DNA of 64,000 nucleotides from Candidatus Peregrinibacteria bacterium GW2011_GWC2_39_14 (GCA_000993595.1 LBWJ01000008.1:1-64000), one strand, 5' to 3'; counted from the stretch's first letter, positions 33,412 to 42,156 are shown. Numbers and translations are program-made. The notes: generated from the letters alone by a model not told the origin.

Positions 33412-34893
33412 ATGAAAAACCAAAAACTCGCGAGTCTAACCGTGGCAGTTGTCATCATTTCGACGTTGACGCTGTCTGTTCCCGTAGGCGCTTATATCCA
33501 GACATTTATGTTTGGACCATTTTTAGCCCAAGAGTCGGGCAACCCTCCTCCATCAGGCGGAGAAGGTGGTGGTGACTCCGGTGGCCAAGGTCCAAGACAA
33601 GAAATGGGTCCAGGTCCAGGTTCAAGCGGTGGTGGCTTTGGCGGTCAAGGCGGGAATTTTATGCCCGGTAACTTTGATCCAAATAATCAAGGTCCAAACG
33701 ACATGAAATATGGTAATCGCCCTCCAATGCAAGGCCAGGACGGGAATTTTCAATCACAGCCATATAAGCCAATGATGCAGCAAGGTCAAGATGATAAGCA
33801 AAACCAAGGATATCAACCTCAAAATCAACAGCAAGGTTCTACGAATAAACCATGCAATGGAAAGTGGGTTCAAGATGATAAAGGCGGTTATTGTGAGTCA
33901 TGGGGAAAGTACGATCAGTCAATGCAATCTCAGCAAGGTGGGCAAATGAAGCCTGCGCCAATGAGCGATACAACTCAAACGTCTGATCAAAGCCAGAATT
34001 TCAATCAAAGCAATCAAGGCGAAAATCAGGAAGATTTTGATAAACAACAATATCAGATGGATGAAAGGCAAGTCAATATGGAAGTGAAAAATATTCAACG
34101 TGAAGCTAAAAATTTTCTCAACGAAATTACAAGAATGAAAAAAGAAGCTGACAAGATGGCAAAGAGAATAAAGGGCGTAGCGTGCCCGGCCATAGATGAA
34201 GCAAAAGGCCTTATTAATGATGCTAAAGCAACTTTAACAGAGCTCCAGAAGGCAAAGGCAACAACTGAAGAAGAATTGGATGCACTTCGCACAAAGCTCG
34301 AAAACCTTAGAGGTGGCCCAAATGCAGAGGAAGATGAATCATTGATGGATAAAATGAATCAGATTATGCCAAAAATGGGAGTTTGTGAAGGATTGATGAA
34401 ATTTACAAAAGAAGTTAAAAAATTCGATAAAGAAGTCGTTAGAGAAATAACAAAAGCTAAGAAAAACAAAATGCCCGACGAAATAGTTGGTGGGATGCAA
34501 GAAATTTTGAATACGCTTAAAGCTCTTGAAGCAAATCCGACAGAAGGGCTTTCGGAAGAAGATATGGATAGTGGAGACTTTGTAAACAGTTTGTTTAATG
34601 ACACTTTGCAACCACTTCGCGATTCAATGGATGAAATTCGACAAAGCATGAACGATATTTATGATAAGCTCGGCATGTGTAAAGGCCTTGTAAAAAATAA
34701 AAAATCAGTTGAAACTCTTTCAAAAAAAGTCAGCAAATTGGGCGAAGAAGCCGTTGCCGCAGCTGAAGAATTAAAAACTGTATTTTTTGAAGGCTTGAGC
34801 GCTTGCGAAGCAAAAGATTACGATTCTTTGGATGAAATAGCTTCAAAGCTTGAAGAATTGAAAAACAATTTTGAAGAGATGTATCAAAAATAG
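33412..34893 (+). CDS. Secreted Gly/Gln-rich protein with C-terminal coiled coil
   Basis: About 493 aa from ATG 33412, chosen because the ATG at 33376 lies inside the promoter. It opens with a signal peptide (MKNQK, hydrophobic core, VGAY). Residues about 45-210 are low complexity (Gly, Pro, Gln, Asn, Met) and include a short segment with KPCNGKWVQDD...GYCESWGKYD, where two Cys may pair. Residues about 215-490 are strongly helical, with four Cys in VACP, MGVCEG, GMCKG and LSACEA contexts spaced through the coil. The family is unknown; it is probably an exported structural protein. A clear terminator follows. Confidence 0.8.
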   Translation: MKNQKLASLTVAVVIISTLTLSVPVGAYIQTFMFGPFLAQESGNPPPSGGEGGGDSGGQGPRQEMGPGPGSSGGGFGGQGGNFMPGNFDPNNQGPNDMKYGNRPPMQGQDGNFQSQPYKPMMQQGQDDKQNQGYQPQNQQQGSTNKPCNGKWVQDDKGGYCESWGKYDQSMQSQQGGQMKPAPMSDTTQTSDQSQNFNQSNQGENQEDFDKQQYQMDERQVNMEVKNIQREAKNFLNEITRMKKEADKMAKRIKGVACPAIDEAKGLINDAKATLTELQKAKATTEEELDALRTKLENLRGGPNAEEDESLMDKMNQIMPKMGVCEGLMKFTKEVKKFDKEVVREITKAKKNKMPDEIVGGMQEILNTLKALEANPTEGLSEEDMDSGDFVNSLFNDTLQPLRDSMDEIRQSMNDIYDKLGMCKGLVKNKKSVETLSKKVSKLGEEAVAAAEELKTVFFEGLSACEAKDYDSLDEIASKLEELKNNFEEMYQK

Positions 34894-34917
34894 ACAAGCG
34901 TATATTTTAAAAATTAA

Positions 34918-34951
34918 CAAAGGGCTGGATCAAAAATTCGGCCCTTTTTAC
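34918..34951 (+). terminator. Rho-independent terminator after 33412-34893
   Basis: AAAGGGC (34919-34925) pairs with GCCCTTT (34941-34947) and is followed by further T residues. Confidence 0.8.
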
Positions 34952-35004
34952 TTTTTGTTTTATATTTTGACTTTTGCTATAACAACATCCTTTAATAAAA
35001 ATAT

Positions 35005-35511
35005 ATGAGCATAGACGGAGATTTTGCTTCTCGGGAAGAAGCTGATGAAGCGGCAAGAGATACTATGGTACGCATAGAAAAAGGCATCACAAAAGGAGAG
35101 ATAGACAGGAGATTTTTTGTTCCGCTTATTTGCAGAGTAGGCGGTTATGACGCAGTCTTATTTGATTCGGCTCAGGCTTCAAATAACGATGCGGCCGCTA
35201 GAATTGTAGCAGCACTAACTACGGCTTATGGAGCTCAAAGAATAGGTCATTCAGACCTTTTCGCAGCGTTAAACGCCGCACAGAGTAACAGAAATCCGGT
35301 TAGCGCAGATCCGGCAATAGCGCATGCAGATAGAAGGGCGGGGGATGGAGTTGCGCTTGCATTGAGACTTAATTATGATCCGAGAGATATTGCTCATCCT
35401 GATAATCGAAACGCGGTCGTGGCAAATTTTGAAGCCACGCATAGAAGGGTTATGGAAACGTTTGGTATTCCGGACGATTTTAAATTCCCTTTCGAGGTAT
35501 CCGTTCATTAA
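35005..35511 (+). CDS. Hypothetical protein, 168 aa
   Basis: An unrecognised soluble protein, rich in Ala, Asp and Arg, probably helical, with no export signal. It has a weak promoter (TTGTTT-N17-TATAAC, 34955-34983) and the ACATCCTTTAA element at 34985-34995 shared with three other genes. Its 3' end overlaps the convergent alanine racemase gene by 32 nt. Confidence 0.7.
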   Translation: MSIDGDFASREEADEAARDTMVRIEKGITKGEIDRRFFVPLICRVGGYDAVLFDSAQASNNDAAARIVAALTTAYGAQRIGHSDLFAALNAAQSNRNPVSADPAIAHADRRAGDGVALALRLNYDPRDIAHPDNRNAVVANFEATHRRVMETFGIPDDFKFPFEVSVH

Positions 35512-36679
35512 TTCTCGCTACAACCTCATAATTAATCGTATTAAACCATCCTGCCATTTGTTCTGCAGAAATGGTTTCGGCGTGGCCTTTTGCGCTACCT
35601 TTTTGCGTCCCAAGTAGCACAACCTCATCCTCCAATTTCACATCGCGAATATCCGTCACATCAACCATGATTATATTCATGCAAACGCGTCCGCAAATTG
35701 GCGCGCGTTTTCCGTGAATCAAAACGTAAGAATTATTCGAAAGTCGGCGGTCGTAGCCGTCATAATATCCAACCGGAATTATCGCAATTTTCGTTTTCGC
35801 AGTCGTTTTATACGTGCATCCATAGCCAATATACGAGCCTTCAGGGATTATTTTTATCTGCGCGATTTTCGTTTTCCACGTCAAAATCGGTTCAAGTTTT
35901 ATTTTTCCGCGACCTTTTTGCAAGGCCGAAACATACGTTTCTTTTGAAGGCCACATCCCATAAAGTCCGATTCCAACGCGCACCATTGTCATGTGTGTTT
36001 TCGGAAAAAGGATTGTCGCCGCCGTATTTGCGCAATGTTTATATTTGATTTTTATACCAATCGCTTCAATTTTTGCGATTGTCTTTTTAAAATTTTCGAG
36101 TTGAAAGCTAGCAAATTCATGCTCAGTCGTATCTTCAATATTTGCGAAGTGTGTGCTGATTCCTTCCAGTTCCAGATTTTTATTTGCGATAATGTATTTT
36201 GCAAATTTCACAGCATCTTCCGGCATAACGCCTTGTCTATTATTTCCGGTTTCGATCTTCAAATGCAGTCGCGCTTTTTTGCCAAACTTTTTTGCAGCTT
36301 TCGCAGCGGCGTCAACCGTTTCTTTATTATAAACAACAAATCGCACGTCCATTTTTACAGCCGCTTCAATCTGGTCCAGCGGCACATATCCAAGAATATA
36401 AATCGGATTTTTGATTCCGGCGTTCCTCAAAGTTTCCGCTTCAAAAGCCGCATTAACGCCAAGCCAAATAGACGACCCACCATCTTTATATTCGGAAATT
36501 ATTTTTCCAACTTGAGCAAGCCCATGCCCATATGCATTTGCCTTCACGCAAAAACAAAGCGTTACATTTTTGCCAATCAAAGATTTAAAAGCCGCAATAT
36601 TATGCTCTAGCGCCTTTTTGCTTATCTCAACTCGGCTAATCGGTTCGGTTTTTGGATTTTGTCCTTTGGATTTTATCAT
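35480..36679 (-). CDS. alr: Alanine racemase
   Basis: About 399 aa from ATG 36679, where the protein starts normally; an in-frame TTG at 36715 would extend it. VKANAYGHG holds the PLP Lys (K46). A C-terminal Tyr and the motif CMNIIMVDVTD are typical of the family. The enzyme interconverts L- and D-Ala for peptidoglycan and pairs functionally with Ddl at 32241. The CpG-rich composition contrasts with the 20-27 kb cluster. Confidence 0.95.
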   Translation of the reverse strand: MIKSKGQNPKTEPISRVEISKKALEHNIAAFKSLIGKNVTLCFCVKANAYGHGLAQVGKIISEYKDGGSSIWLGVNAAFEAETLRNAGIKNPIYILGYVPLDQIEAAVKMDVRFVVYNKETVDAAAKAAKKFGKKARLHLKIETGNNRQGVMPEDAVKFAKYIIANKNLELEGISTHFANIEDTTEHEFASFQLENFKKTIAKIEAIGIKIKYKHCANTAATILFPKTHMTMVRVGIGLYGMWPSKETYVSALQKGRGKIKLEPILTWKTKIAQIKIIPEGSYIGYGCTYKTTAKTKIAIIPVGYYDGYDRRLSNNSYVLIHGKRAPICGRVCMNIIMVDVTDIRDVKLEDEVVLLGTQKGSAKGHAETISAEQMAGWFNTINYEVVARINERIPRKGI

Positions 36680-36721
36680 TTCCTGTATTATATTGGTTTT
36701 GTATTCTTTTTCCAATCTACA

Positions 36722-36829
36722 ATGAAAATTCTCCGCAAAACATTCGGCTTCCTCGCACTTTTAATACTGCTCCCAGTTGCAATATTCAAGCTCTGGGCAG
36801 TTGTGAAAATGTTTAAAAAGAAGAAGTAA
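36722..36829 (+). CDS. Small single-span membrane peptide, 35 aa
   Basis: An ATG starts 35 codons with a basic N-terminus, about 18 hydrophobic residues and a Lys-rich end (KMFKKKK). It fits a small membrane protein with the basic tail inside. It is divergent from alr and ends 3 nt before the stop of the convergent 36833 gene, in an otherwise empty gap. Confidence 0.5.
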   Translation: MKILRKTFGFLALLILLPVAIFKLWAVVKMFKKKK

Positions 36830-36832
36830 TTT

Positions 36833-37444
36833 TTATCCGGGAATAATGCGGCTACCGGTATCATTGGTAGCGTCTAGAAGCGTATCAGCAGGTTCATCTG
36901 CGGCAATGGCTCCAAGAGCCCTTCCTGCGGTTTCGTCGATTCTTGGTCGGATTCCCAAGTCGGCAACAGCGCTATTAAATTCAGGAAATTTGCAGTATGG
37001 AAGTTGAACCTTGATAGACATATCGATTTCACTCAGCACAATTTGCGCTCCGGGCAGTTGTTCTCCTAAATATAATGCGAAAAACCTGAGGTCATCAATG
37101 CTGGGATAATCAACAGTGGAAGGTATTAGCGTATTAACGGTTACCGTATGATCTTGGCGGTCTTTTGGGCGAGGCTCAGGCACAAAATCTATCTTACGTG
37201 CAAATAAAAAGCACGTATATGCAGTTGTTCCAAACGCATCAGCATATCTCAAATAATGAAGATTTTTAAGATCGGACGCTTCCAGAAGATCCTTAAAGCC
37301 TCGATTCATTTTCGCGGAAAGCTCAGGCTCATCTCTACATTCAGCTTCAGCAACAACTCTTTTTCTAAGATAATCATGACCTTTTCCATCAGGAACGGCG
37401 GTTAATTCGTCTAATGACATTAAATCAGGATTTGGTGCTCCCAT
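36833..37444 (-). CDS. Hypothetical protein, paralogue of the next gene
   Basis: A 203-aa unrecognised soluble protein. The central and C-terminal parts align by eye with the 169-aa protein encoded immediately upstream: an AY..(F/I) segment, NTLIP, LPGAQIVL...VQLPYCKFPEF, and IRPRIDETAGRALGAIAAD each have a counterpart there. The conserved pattern is strand-turn-strand with a shared Y-C pair. It starts 3 nt after the stop of its paralogue, so both are read from the promoter at 37983-38012. Confidence 0.75.
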   Translation of the reverse strand: MGAPNPDLMSLDELTAVPDGKGHDYLRKRVVAEAECRDEPELSAKMNRGFKDLLEASDLKNLHYLRYADAFGTTAYTCFLFARKIDFVPEPRPKDRQDHTVTVNTLIPSTVDYPSIDDLRFFALYLGEQLPGAQIVLSEIDMSIKVQLPYCKFPEFNSAVADLGIRPRIDETAGRALGAIAADEPADTLLDATNDTGSRIIPG

Positions 37445-37447
37445 ATA

Positions 37448-37957
37448 TTAATTTGTTATTTTTATAGGGCCAGGGCAAACAGCATCACCAACCGCATCTG
37501 CGGCCTCTTCTGCAATATCTCCAATTCTTTTTGTTCGAATGCTCCTTGCGTCTCCAAATAATTTTTCAAGGTGACAATAGCTAATGACTACACTGATAAA
37601 TCCATTAGCTCGATCAAATTTTATGCTTGCAAAAGGCATTTTAGCTTTTAGATGAGCAGTTAGAGGTACGAGAGTGTTAGCATCTGTTTCAGCCTTATAT
37701 GGATCAGCTTTATCAAGGCGGATATATCCAATGTAAGCGTCAGAGTCGAATCTTTCAAGTTTGCTACCTTTAATGAAGCGTACGCCATCCGGAAAAGGAA
37801 AGCCAAAAACCAGATCTTCGATTGCAATGCCTATTCTGGCTCCAAGGTCACGTGAGTCAGCAACTCCAAATTTTTGCAAAGCAAGATTAATGAGATAATT
37901 AGGGGCCGCGCCCGTGGGAAATGCTTCCGGTATTTCTATTGCTTCTGCTGCATTCAT
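37448..37957 (-). CDS. Hypothetical protein, first of a tandem paralogue pair
   Basis: A 169-aa unrecognised soluble protein with no signal peptide. Counterparts of the paralogue's motifs are AYIGYIRL, NTLVPL, MPFASIKF...VVISYCHLEKL and IRTKRIGDIAEEAADAV. It is the first gene of the pair and has a consensus promoter. An ATG four nt further in (37953) is out of frame. Confidence 0.75.
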   Translation of the reverse strand: MNAAEAIEIPEAFPTGAAPNYLINLALQKFGVADSRDLGARIGIAIEDLVFGFPFPDGVRFIKGSKLERFDSDAYIGYIRLDKADPYKAETDANTLVPLTAHLKAKMPFASIKFDRANGFISVVISYCHLEKLFGDARSIRTKRIGDIAEEAADAVGDAVCPGPIKITN

Positions 37958-37982
37958 AATAATTTTTTAAATTCAGGTTTCG

Positions 37983-38012
37983 ATTATAAATAACAAGCAT
38001 GGCATTTGTCAA
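37983..38012 (-). promoter_or_regulatory. Divergent promoter of the paralogue pair
   Basis: On the minus strand TTGACA (38007-38012), 18-nt spacer, TATAAT (37983-37988). Its -35 box faces that of the next gene, with 8 bp between them (TGTCAA-ATTATAAA-TTGACA). Confidence 0.75.
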
Positions 38013-38020
38013 ATTATAAA

Positions 38021-38049
38021 TTGACATAACGAAAAATATATTTTACAAT
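38021..38049 (+). promoter_or_regulatory. Divergent promoter of the 38072 gene
   Basis: TTGACA (38021-38026), 17-nt spacer, TACAAT (38044-38049). The leader would be about 16 nt. Confidence 0.7.
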
Positions 38050-38071
38050 TTAAACACTTATAATACAATTT

Positions 38072-38896
38072 ATGGCTTTAAGTCTAAAACAAAGAGGCGA
38101 TGCTGTTGATGAAACAGCGGAGAGATTTTTTAGAATGAGACCCGGCGAATTGGGCGTAGCAAAAGCAATTCGTGAAGTATTTTTAGGAGAAGATCATCGA
38201 ATAAGCGTTGCTGTCAGACGTGCGGTGGAAGAAGTGGGACGTGAAGACTGTTTGGAAATTTTATCGATAATTAATCGTGGATGGGCAAATTTGATGATGG
38301 GCTATGAAGGTGGTTTTTTGCATATTGCAAATGCTGTTACGGTAGACAGGGCAACTGTGGAATTGCGTCCAATAGCGGAAGTGTGTTCAGCTCATGGTAG
38401 AGATGCGATGCAAGCGGTGGCGTCTTCGCCAATATCGGACTTGTCTGCTTCAAAAGCACCAAGAAAGCAAAAGCCGGTATCAAAAGCACGCCAAGTCTTG
38501 GACAGAGATGCGCCAAAATTTAGATTTATTTCAGAAAAAGGCCTTGATGCGACAGAACTGGAAGAGTTAAAACAGGCTTTACGCGGGGACGATTTGGATG
38601 CTGTAAAAAAAGCAATTTTGCGTTGTCCGGGACTTATTTTGGAAGAATTTAATACGATTTTGGAGTCAAAAATTGTAAGAGAGCTTCTATTGTTTATAGC
38701 GCAAGAATATCCGAACGTTATAATAATTTATTCGCCAAGATTTTTAGACAAACCTTTTGCTTATGAGGTTATTATGGAAGCGGCAAGAAGAGATCCTAAA
38801 TTGGCAATTAAGCTATACGCAAAATATGAGCCCCTCAGCGGTTCTGAAAAGATTCTCGCAGAAGCGGAAACTCTCGCAAAATCAGTAAAAGACTGA
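38072..38896 (+). CDS. Hypothetical helical protein, 274 aa
   Basis: An unrecognised soluble protein in two helical halves joined by a Ser/Lys/Pro-rich linker (about residues 125-150). The C-terminal half has repeated short helical motifs (ELEELKQALRGDDLDAVKKA and FAYEVIMEAARRDPKLAIKL), loosely like helical-repeat proteins. No catalytic motif is seen. It shares a divergent promoter region with the tandem paralogue pair, so it may be co-regulated with it. Confidence 0.7.
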   Translation: MALSLKQRGDAVDETAERFFRMRPGELGVAKAIREVFLGEDHRISVAVRRAVEEVGREDCLEILSIINRGWANLMMGYEGGFLHIANAVTVDRATVELRPIAEVCSAHGRDAMQAVASSPISDLSASKAPRKQKPVSKARQVLDRDAPKFRFISEKGLDATELEELKQALRGDDLDAVKKAILRCPGLILEEFNTILESKIVRELLLFIAQEYPNVIIIYSPRFLDKPFAYEVIMEAARRDPKLAIKLYAKYEPLSGSEKILAEAETLAKSVKD

Positions 38897-38899
38897 GAA

Positions 38900-38970
38900 T
38901 TAAATGTAAATTGAATCCTGTAAATTGAAAATTGCTTGATAATTGATTATCGATAATCGATAATTGATCC
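38900..38970. repeat. A/T-rich word repeat (TGTAAATTGAA / ATTATCGATAAT type)
   Basis: Words TGTAAATTG, TTGAAAATTG and a palindromic ATTATCGATAATCGATAAT stretch. It fills the gap before the radical SAM gene. Confidence 0.55.
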
Positions 38971-38973
38971 ACA

Positions 38974-39948
38974 ATGCTTCGTTATATAAAAAAGATTTTT
39001 TACGTAATTCCAAAAACACCAATGAAGGTGCAGCTTGAGATTACAAACGCTTGCAACCTTGCGTGTCCGATGTGTCCGAGAACAACGCTTAAAACAGGGG
39101 AGGCGCACATGGATTATGATTTATATTTGCGAATCCTAAATAAACTCAAAGGCGTTCAAAGAATTTACCTCACAGGTTGGGGCGAGCCGCTTGTTTATCC
39201 GCAGATTTTTAATGCAATAAAAGAGGCAAAAAAACGTGGTCATTTTGTAAGCATTACGACGAATGGCATTATTTTAAGTGAAGAAATTCAAAAAAAACTT
39301 ATAAAAACCGGTATTGATCAGGTTGTTTTTTCAGTCGATTCAATCACGGATTATAGCGGCGACGGTCACAGAAATTCCTCGTCTTTAAAAAACATTATTG
39401 ATTTCACAAAACGCGCAAAAGAATCAGGAAATCCAGATATTTCGCTTCAAGCCTGCAACCAAAAAAACCGTGAAAATGATCTGTTTGATGTTATAAATTT
39501 TGCCGCCAGAAATCGCATCAGAAATGTCGAAATTTTGCGTTTGGACACAAGATTTTTATCAAATCTCGCACGTCCAAATTTTAAAGAAGAAGAGAGTGCG
39601 CTCAAAAAAGCTTTTAAGCTCGGTCGCATTCTTGGCGTTGAGGTTAATAGCATCCAAAATTCAATCGGCTCGGGACTTCGTGGATTTTTATTTCGCAGAT
39701 TCAAAAGGCAATTTCACGGGCTCAATACGCTCATGCAAAAGCCATGTTTAAAGGTTCAAGATTATCTTTATATAAATGTAAAAGGCCAGGGAACGCCTTG
39801 TTGTATGCTTCCGCATTTTAATATTGGCGATCTTGGCTCGGAAGACTTGCAAGCCGTTTGGCACAGCAAAAAATTTCAAGATTTCCGCAAAAAAGAATGG
39901 AAAAAGATTTGTGGAAAATGCGACATCATGAATTTGAAGCAGAAATAG
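38974..39948 (+). CDS. Radical SAM/SPASM protein
   Basis: A 324-aa protein with CNLACPMC (C27, C31, C34), a GWGEPL glycine motif and a C-terminal half-SPASM set (PCLKVQ, CCMLPHFNIGD, CGKCD). This resembles the family often annotated as radical SAM/SPASM or molybdenum-cofactor-like proteins of unknown substrate. It is alone here: the next gene has a different character. The C-terminal DLGSEDLQAVWHSKKFQDFR stretch is typical of SPASM proteins. The substrate is unknown. Confidence 0.85.
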   Translation: MLRYIKKIFYVIPKTPMKVQLEITNACNLACPMCPRTTLKTGEAHMDYDLYLRILNKLKGVQRIYLTGWGEPLVYPQIFNAIKEAKKRGHFVSITTNGIILSEEIQKKLIKTGIDQVVFSVDSITDYSGDGHRNSSSLKNIIDFTKRAKESGNPDISLQACNQKNRENDLFDVINFAARNRIRNVEILRLDTRFLSNLARPNFKEEESALKKAFKLGRILGVEVNSIQNSIGSGLRGFLFRRFKRQFHGLNTLMQKPCLKVQDYLYINVKGQGTPCCMLPHFNIGDLGSEDLQAVWHSKKFQDFRKKEWKKICGKCDIMNLKQK

Positions 39949-40000
39949 GGGGACGGAGTCGACATTGACAGATTGAATATAATCTGTTATTTTATTTCCT

Positions 40001-40780
40001 ATGGCAAATTTATCACAACCCGGCAGCGCCTCGGATGATCTTGGCGATGAGGCAGAATCTATCAGTATTCACGATTTGGATTTGAGAATAGATGATGCGG
40101 TTATGCAGAAATTTAGAGCGATGGCGAGAGAAAATTCTGCAAATATAGCCGAATCAAATTTATATATAGAGCAAAGGCAAGCTTTTTGGGCTTCTTTGCC
40201 GGATGATGGAGTTGGTGAGGAGGTTTCGGTTGCACAGTATATCGAAATGAATCCGCATTTATTGAGAGCATATGATAACATGATTTCTTCGGTTCAAGTG
40301 CGCGCAAATGCAGGATTGCTATTTAGTCAAAAAGTTAGAAAAAATAGTACAAAAGAAGCGGAATTCATAGCTCAAGTGAGAAGAATATGCGAAGGCGGAG
40401 AATTCGTAGAAGTGTTTGTTATCATTGCGGTTTTAGACGATGGAGCTCAGATAAAGAAATTTGCATTTTCAGCTATCGATTGGGTGAAGGAAGAAGATAT
40501 AAATTTAGCGGTAGTAGATCTTAAGAAGGAGTTAGGACAGAGAAAACCAATAAAGATGTTTTCATTACATAATCATCCGGATCAACTCGCGAAATCAAAG
40601 ATAAAATCAGTACATCCGGGGCCGGAAATAGGATTTATATCAACAAATTCTCTTACAGTGGAAGATATAAATGAAGCTGACAGGATGCATCACGAGTTTT
40701 TCCCGGGAGTCCCATTGTTGGAGATTGCAGTTAGCGAGAGCGGATTGACGTACGAATATGAGGTTTCGGTTCAGGATTAA
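40001..40780 (+). CDS. JAB/MPN (RadC-like) domain protein
   Basis: A 259-aa protein. The C-terminal half has a JAMM-type metal site: a Glu (E137) on a strand, then SLHNHP (H190, H192) and a later T-V-E-D (T219, D222). This is the E-HxH-S/T-x2-D pattern of JAB1/MPN and RadC proteins, but the loop between HNHP and T-x2-D is about 25 residues, longer than usual. The N-terminal 120 residues are helical and unrecognised. If active it would be a zinc peptidase or isopeptidase-like enzyme. A TTGACA lies at 39965-39970, but no good -10 box sits at the right distance. Confidence 0.65.
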   Translation: MANLSQPGSASDDLGDEAESISIHDLDLRIDDAVMQKFRAMARENSANIAESNLYIEQRQAFWASLPDDGVGEEVSVAQYIEMNPHLLRAYDNMISSVQVRANAGLLFSQKVRKNSTKEAEFIAQVRRICEGGEFVEVFVIIAVLDDGAQIKKFAFSAIDWVKEEDINLAVVDLKKELGQRKPIKMFSLHNHPDQLAKSKIKSVHPGPEIGFISTNSLTVEDINEADRMHHEFFPGVPLLEIAVSESGLTYEYEVSVQD

Positions 40781-40782
40781 TA

Positions 40783-40816
40783 TATTTTGACCTTTGACTT
40801 ATGACTTTTGAGTTAT
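40783..40816. repeat. TTTTGACCTTTGA-type word repeat
   Basis: TTTTGACCTTTGACTTATGACTTTTGAG, the same words as inside mtaB (5347-5402) and at 59171-59203. Confidence 0.6.
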
Positions 40817-40823
40817 TTTGTGC

Positions 40824-40829
40824 TATACT
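40824..40829 (+). promoter_or_regulatory. Extended -10 promoter of the BI-1 family gene
   Basis: TGC-TATACT, with TATACT at 40824-40829. An in-frame TTG at 40818 lies upstream of it, so ATG 40860 is taken as the start. Confidence 0.55.
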
Positions 40830-40859
40830 TCCAACACGTATTCACCTAACAATAACAAT

Positions 40860-41537
40860 ATGCAAATCGCAAATTTACATTATACGGGAGCGAAGATTGC
40901 TCCAACGTTTTTTGGAAAAGTTATGTTCTATTTCGCGCTTGCGGTATTGATGTCCGCAGTTGGCGCATACATGGGATTTTTCTATTTTCTGCCGATGATC
41001 GTCGCGTCCCGCGGCTTAATTTATGGAATCTTCGCACTTGAGCTAATCCTCATTTTCACATCTCGAATGTGGATGCGCAAACGTCCGATAAATTACATTC
41101 TTTTTTCAGCATTTACGTTTATAACAGGCGTAACAATCGCGCCGCTTTTGGCTGTAACTATAGCGGAATTTGGAGGCATGTTTATCATTAAAGCGCTTGC
41201 CGCAACAGCGTTAATGTTCACAGCATCAGCAATAATTGGTTATACCGCAAAAGTCGATTTCACAGGAATTCGCGGTTGGCTTTTTATGTTTCTTATCGGC
41301 ATGATCGTGGTTTCTGTAATTGGAATTTTTGTTCCATGGAGTAATACATTTGAAATGGTGTTTTCCGGCTTTGGAGTGGCGCTTTTCAGCATTTATACGG
41401 CCGTTGATTTTCAGCTTATGCTCAAAAGAAATACGTCTCACGAATTCGCGATGGACGTGGCTTTAATGCTTTATCTGGACATTTTCAATCTTTTTATATA
41501 TATTCTTCGCCTGATGGGAAGCATCAGCAGGAATTGA
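40860..41537 (+). CDS. Bax inhibitor-1 / YccA family membrane protein
   Basis: About 225 aa with seven predicted membrane helices and the family's C-terminal signature (AVDFQLML... LMLYLDIFNLFIYILRLMG), which includes the paired Asp that sense pH in the BsYetJ calcium-leak protein. Bacterial members are proposed calcium/proton leak channels or FtsH regulators. The ATG at 40860 is chosen because the upstream TTG precedes the -10 box. It is followed after 16 nt by yceD. Confidence 0.9.
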   Translation: MQIANLHYTGAKIAPTFFGKVMFYFALAVLMSAVGAYMGFFYFLPMIVASRGLIYGIFALELILIFTSRMWMRKRPINYILFSAFTFITGVTIAPLLAVTIAEFGGMFIIKALAATALMFTASAIIGYTAKVDFTGIRGWLFMFLIGMIVVSVIGIFVPWSNTFEMVFSGFGVALFSIYTAVDFQLMLKRNTSHEFAMDVALMLYLDIFNLFIYILRLMGSISRN

Positions 41538-41553
41538 TTTAAAAAACAAATTT

Positions 41554-42156
41554 ATGCCTAAAAATAAATTTAAACTTAATATTGGCTCGATTTTAGAAGC
41601 CGAAGAGGGCGCTCATGTCGAATTTGATATTGATGCGCTGCTTAAATTGGATGAAAAAACTGAAATGCCAATAACGGCCGCAGTGCAAGTTATGAAACTT
41701 TCGCACGAGGTAAACGTAACCGCAAAGAAATTTACTGCAGAAGCAAGCGTTGTTTGCTCACGATGCATAAAGAAATTTAAACAAAAAATTTCGATCAAGC
41801 TCATCGAAAGACAGTTCTTATTCGAACGACCACATGTTGTTGAAGATGCTGACGATTTATACCTCGTTGATATGAAAAATGCGACAATTGACATCGCCGA
41901 GCTGTTCCGACAAGAATTGCTATTGCATTTTCCGCTTATTCCGCTATGCTCTTTAAAGTGTAAGGGTCTATGTGCGGTATGCGGTAAGAATCTGAATCTT
42001 GGCGACTGCGGACATAATCACGACGTCGATATTTCATCTATCGAGACCCAAAAACCTTTACTCAAATTAAAAGAATTGTTTAAACAATCACAAAATGGCA
42101 AAACGACCGACAAACAAACGAAAAGCTCCACGAAGCCAAACCAAAAAAAGATATAG
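41554..42156 (+). CDS. YceD/DUF177 family protein
   Basis: A 200-aa protein of the YceD family, which nearly always precedes rpmF and is implicated in 23S rRNA processing or ribosome assembly. It has VCSRCIKKF (Cys pair near residues 68-71) and the C-terminal CSLKCKGLCAVCGKNLN...CGHNHD zinc-type cluster. Its last 62 nt overlap the start of rpmF in another frame, an unusually long overlap; the resulting tail is Lys/Thr/Gln-rich and probably disordered. Confidence 0.88.
   Translation: MPKNKFKLNIGSILEAEEGAHVEFDIDALLKLDEKTEMPITAAVQVMKLSHEVNVTAKKFTAEASVVCSRCIKKFKQKISIKLIERQFLFERPHVVEDADDLYLVDMKNATIDIAELFRQELLLHFPLIPLCSLKCKGLCAVCGKNLNLGDCGHNHDVDISSIETQKPLLKLKELFKQSQNGKTTDKQTKSSTKPNQKKI

Noticed and set aside
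40818..40859. TTG start for the BI-1 family protein
   Set aside because: The extended -10 box at 40821-40829 is downstream of it; ATG 40860 gives the usual family start.
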